43,993 nt of DNA from Syntrophus sp964555065 (GTDB lineage Bacteria > Desulfobacterota > Syntrophia > Syntrophales > Syntrophaceae). The notes beneath the pieces were generated by a model. The model was given only the letters and a program-made list of their open reading frames with translations, was not told where the DNA came from and did not search any database. This document shows, in pieces, positions 41,187 to 43,993 of this stretch (the first letter of the stretch is position 1; every line of letters starts with the position of its first letter). Location of the stretch: assembly GCA_964555065.1 (NCBI GenBank), contig CAZKRB010000019.1, forward strand, positions 1 to 43,993. The letters are read 5' to 3'. A program made the translations under genes and the position numbers.

Positions 41187-42875
41187 ATGACGCAACCGAC
41201 AACTGCCAATCCCACGGATTTTATCCGGGACATCATCGATGAAGACCTGAGGACGAACAAAAACAACGGGCGTGTTGCCACCCGCTTCCCGCCCGAGCCG
41301 AACGGTTATATCCACATCGGTCACGCCAAGTCGGTCTGCCTCAACTTCGGCCTTGCCGGGCAGTATCAGGGGACCTGCAATCTCCGGATGGACGATACGG
41401 ACCCCCAGGGCGAGTCCATGGAATTCGTGGAATCGATCATCCGCGACGTCCGCTGGCTGGGTTTCGACTGGGAGGACCGCCTTTTTTACGCCTCCGATTA
41501 TTTCGAGAAGCTCTACGAGTTTGCCGTTCAGCTCATCAAAAAAGGCGACGCCTATGTCTGCAGCCTGAGCCCCGATGAAATCCGGGAGCATCGGGGGACC
41601 TTCACCCAACCGGGGAAGGAAAGCCCCTACCGGAACCGCCCCGTGGCAGAAAACCTGGACCTCTTTGCCCGGATGCGGGCGGGCGAGTTCCCCGACGGCG
41701 CCCATGTTCTCCGGGCCAGGATCGACATGGCTGCACCGAATATCGTCATGCGGGACCCCATCATGTATCGCATCAAACGGGAGCCGCACTACCGGACGGG
41801 ATCGGATTGGGTCATTTATCCCATGTACGACTTCGCCCACTGCCTCTCCGACGCCTTGGAGGGCATCACCTACTCCATCTGCACCCTGGAGTTTGAAAAC
41901 AACCGCCCCCTGTACGACTGGTTCGTGGAGAAACTGATCGAGGGGCAGCGGCCGCGGCAGATCGAATTCGCCCGCCTCAATCTGAGCTACACGGTGCTCA
42001 GCAAGCGTCGTCTCATCGAACTGGTGCAGAATCACCATGTAAAGGGCTGGGATGACCCCCGGATGCCGACCGTAACGGGCATGCGACGCCGGGGCTATTC
42101 GGCGGAAGCGATCCGGAATTTCTGCGCCCAGATCGGAGTGGCCAAAAACGACAACCTCATCGACATTTCCCTGCTGGAACATTGCGTCCGCGAGGATCTC
42201 AATGTCCAGGCGCCCAGAGCGCTGTGTGTCCTGAAGCCTCTGCGGGTCGTGATCGACAATTACCCGGAAGGCCGGGTCGAAGAGCTCGAGGCCGCCAATC
42301 ATCCGCAGAATCCCGAGCTGGGAACGCGGATGCTTCCCTTTTCCAGGGTGCTCTATATCGAGCGGGACGACTTTCTGGAAAATCCGCCCAAAAAATATCA
42401 TCGCCTGGGTCCGGGGCGGGAGGTACGCCTCAGAAATGCCTACATCATCAAATTTGAGAGCATGGTGAAAGACGAAACCACGGGAGATGTGACGGAGATC
42501 CACTGCACCTATGACCCTGAGACGCGCAACGCGCCGCCGGCGGACGGCCGCAAGGTGCAGGGTGTGATTCACTGGGTTTCGGCTGAGCACGCCGTGCCGG
42601 CCGAGGTGCGTCTCTATGACCGGCTGTTCCGCATCGAGGATCCGGGAAGCGAGGAAAACTTCCTCGACTATCTGAATGGGGAATCCCTGGAAATCCTGTC
42701 AACCTGTTATGCGGAGTCAAGCCTGGCAAAGGCGGCGCCGGGGAGCAACTATCAGTTTGAAAGGCTGGGGTATTTCTCTGTTGATCTCGATTCTACCCCC
42801 GGCAAACCTGTCTTCAACCGCATCGTGCCGCTGCGGGATTCCTGGGCCAAGGCCGCCGGGGAAAAGAAGAGCTAG
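41187..42875 (+). CDS. glnS: Glutaminyl-tRNA synthetase
   Basis: This 562-aa class I aminoacyl-tRNA synthetase charges tRNA-Gln directly. The catalytic domain has FPPEPNGYIHIGHAKSV with HIGH at 43-46, and the second ATP motif is VLSKR (270-274) in place of KMSKS, as in other GlnRS. The anticodon-binding beta-barrel domains are present in the C-terminal half (from about 345). The length is normal for the bacterial form. AAGGAG lies 7 bases before the ATG. Having GlnRS means this organism need not rely on the GatCAB transamidation route for Gln-tRNA. A strong terminator follows 20 bases after the stop. Confidence 0.98.
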   Translation: MTQPTTANPTDFIRDIIDEDLRTNKNNGRVATRFPPEPNGYIHIGHAKSVCLNFGLAGQYQGTCNLRMDDTDPQGESMEFVESIIRDVRWLGFDWEDRLFYASDYFEKLYEFAVQLIKKGDAYVCSLSPDEIREHRGTFTQPGKESPYRNRPVAENLDLFARMRAGEFPDGAHVLRARIDMAAPNIVMRDPIMYRIKREPHYRTGSDWVIYPMYDFAHCLSDALEGITYSICTLEFENNRPLYDWFVEKLIEGQRPRQIEFARLNLSYTVLSKRRLIELVQNHHVKGWDDPRMPTVTGMRRRGYSAEAIRNFCAQIGVAKNDNLIDISLLEHCVREDLNVQAPRALCVLKPLRVVIDNYPEGRVEELEAANHPQNPELGTRMLPFSRVLYIERDDFLENPPKKYHRLGPGREVRLRNAYIIKFESMVKDETTGDVTEIHCTYDPETRNAPPADGRKVQGVIHWVSAEHAVPAEVRLYDRLFRIEDPGSEENFLDYLNGESLEILSTCYAESSLAKAAPGSNYQFERLGYFSVDLDSTPGKPVFNRIVPLRDSWAKAAGEKKS

Positions 42876-42895
42876 CCGGACCTCGACCTGAACAT

Positions 42896-42933
42896 TCAAG
42901 AACCCCTCCTGATGAATCAGGAGGGGTTCTTGA
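42896..42933. terminator. Perfect palindromic terminator after glnS
   Basis: An uninterrupted 18-bp inverted repeat pairs 42896-42913 with 42916-42933 around a 2-base centre, with a GC-rich core (ACCCCTCCTGAT) and T-rich flank (TTCTTGAT). It starts 20 bases after the glnS stop and lies between convergent genes, so it likely works in both directions. Confidence 0.85.
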
Positions 42934-43063
42934 TCCCCCTTCTCACACCTGAAAATCTTCCTCCCCTCGCTTGCAAGCCTACAAAGACGGAGCCAGTTAA
43001 TAGAGAGGACCTCAAGGCCAAGATAATAGTCTTATACAAATATAATTAATTGGTTATGACTAT

Positions 43064-43948
43064 TCAGGATTCTCTTATAAAATTATAGATGATCATCTTA
43101 ACGTCTTCTATATGTGTCCGAATCGGTTTTGCTGCCGCTTCTGGCTTCAATGGTAAGGCACCAACCCCATCACAGGGTCTTTCTGCATTATGGTTCGGAT
43201 ATATGATGGCCTTCTCACCAGGGTAAAGGATGTAAGCACCGCAAACATTCCTGATTGCCTCCCTATAGGTGTGCATTTTGTCGATGTCTTCGTCCTTCCA
43301 CGAGGTTATTGTTCCGTCATCAGATTCGCCGTAAAAACCTGAATTTTTCCCTTTGAATTTCGCATCGAAGATTAGGAATTTGTCACCTTTGGATACGACA
43401 ATGTCAGGGCGGAATGTGTGGGAGTAACTTTCATTCACAAATATCTTCTCAGGATCTTCTGATGGTCTTAACCCTGGAGAGCCAGGACAGGTTTTGTTAA
43501 ACCATAAAGAAATGCCGCCCTCATAATGGATACAGATTCCCTGACCAACACGCTGCTCAAGAGGATCATCCGATATGATCGTTTTACAGGATATGACCTT
43601 TTTCATTTCATCAAGAATATCCTTTATTAGGAAAAAAGACCAGTATTCAAACAAGGTTGGAGTATCTTTCGTTTCCAGAAGATTTCTAAAATCATCCTCA
43701 TCGAAATAGCACTGTGTGGCAAGTTGCTGTAGTGAATAGAGGCGGAATAACTGCCGGTAACCATCACGGCGCTGTAATACCTGTGAACTAGACGGAAGGA
43801 AGTGCATGGTTCCAACGTCATGCCATAGGGGATCTGTCAGAAACAAATCAATTTTCCTTTTGATTTCTTCCAGATTGAGATCAATGTCCGGATTTAGATA
43901 GCCTTCGGATTTTCCCCTCAGGGCGTTTCCCAGGCGAGTCTGGTTGTG
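43064..43948 (-). pseudogene. 5'-truncated DUF2357 / PD-(D/E)XK nuclease (restriction endonuclease-like)
   Basis: The frame is open for 295 codons from 43948 down to the stop at 43064 and reads as the C-terminal part of a DUF2357-type protein with a PD-(D/E)XK nuclease fold. The core is FRPDIVVSKGDKFLIFDAKF, where the D and the DAK triplet are the expected catalytic residues. A preceding helical region has SSSQVLQRRDGYRQLF. Such proteins belong to Mcr-like defence or restriction loci. No ATG or GTG exists upstream of 43846 in this frame (only a TTG there), yet homology-like sequence continues to 43948, where a repeat of insertion-sequence type begins. The missing N-terminus and AT-rich composition suggest an acquired, disrupted gene. 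If expressed from the TTG at 43846 it would give 260 aa. Confidence 0.7.
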
Positions 43949-43993
43949 CTAACCTAAAATTGATCAGGGAAGAGGCTTTGTGCTAACCCAAAA
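43944..43993. mobile_element. Possible insertion sequence end with direct repeats (continues beyond window)
   Basis: The 11-bp sequence TTGTGCTAACC occurs at 43944-43954 and again at 43978-43988, 34 bases apart, each followed by a C/T-A-A-A-A stretch. Repeated short motifs inside the termini are a feature of IS21-family elements. It begins exactly where the nuclease reading frame breaks off (TAG at 43949-43951). The rest of the element lies outside the window, so no transposase is seen. Confidence 0.45.

Noticed and set aside
40923..42590. 555-codon minus-strand frame opposite glnS
   Set aside because: GlnRS motifs are complete on the plus strand; this is antisense shadow.

Overview
The window looks like a chromosomal segment of an anaerobic, GC-rich deltaproteobacterium, most likely a Syntrophus/Smithella-type member of the Desulfobacterota. 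That placement is inference. It rests on benzoyl-CoA reductase/2-hydroxyacyl-CoA dehydratase genes, a multihaem nitrite reductase, a short PAS-LuxR type regulator and a bacterial-type GlnRS. About 33 genes are supported. No rRNA, tRNA or CRISPR array was seen.

Layout: (1) 1-4215, minus strand: a four-gene cassette encoding two different BcrA/BcrD-type ATP-dependent activators and two HgdB/BcrC/BcrB-type catalytic subunits. This is the composition of a class I (ATP-dependent) aryl-CoA reductase; the last gene runs off the left edge. (2) 4725-7844: a sirtuin, a NarL-type response regulator, a Nudix hydrolase and an HDAC-like deacetylase, which together could form a small protein-deacylation module. 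(3) 7921-12681, minus strand: the conserved rpmH-rnpA-yidD-yidC-jag-mnmE cluster, without dnaA. (4) 12856-16874: a TolC-like protein translationally coupled to a P-type cation ATPase. (5) 16837-24570, minus strand: transketolase, glucose-6-phosphate isomerase, a MoxR/VWA pair, a cereblon-like CULT-domain protein and an amidohydrolase. (6) 24835-26844: uvrB. (7) 27114-31977: a beta-barrel protein, an orphan peptide-binding lipoprotein and a divergent adenine-deaminase-family enzyme. (8) 32211-33939: nrfHA, the periplasmic ammonia-forming nitrite reductase. (9) 34078-40660: a membrane protein, a FecR-domain lipoprotein, a broken PAS/LuxR regulator, a small unknown protein, an SQR-like flavoprotein with a DUF1641 partner, and a patatin lipoprotein. 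(10) glnS, closed by a perfect palindromic terminator. (11) 43064-43993: an AT-richer, probably acquired segment with a DUF2357/PD-(D/E)XK nuclease gene cut at its 5' end by what looks like the end of an insertion sequence.

Most notable are the CULT protein, whose cysteine and tryptophan spacing matches the thalidomide-binding domain of human cereblon; the four-subunit reductase cassette beside two unrelated lysine-deacylase families; and the nuclease gene disrupted at the right edge. No single clearly undescribed multi-gene system is proven here. The best candidates are the reductase/deacylase neighbourhood and the CULT gene next to the MoxR/VWA pair.
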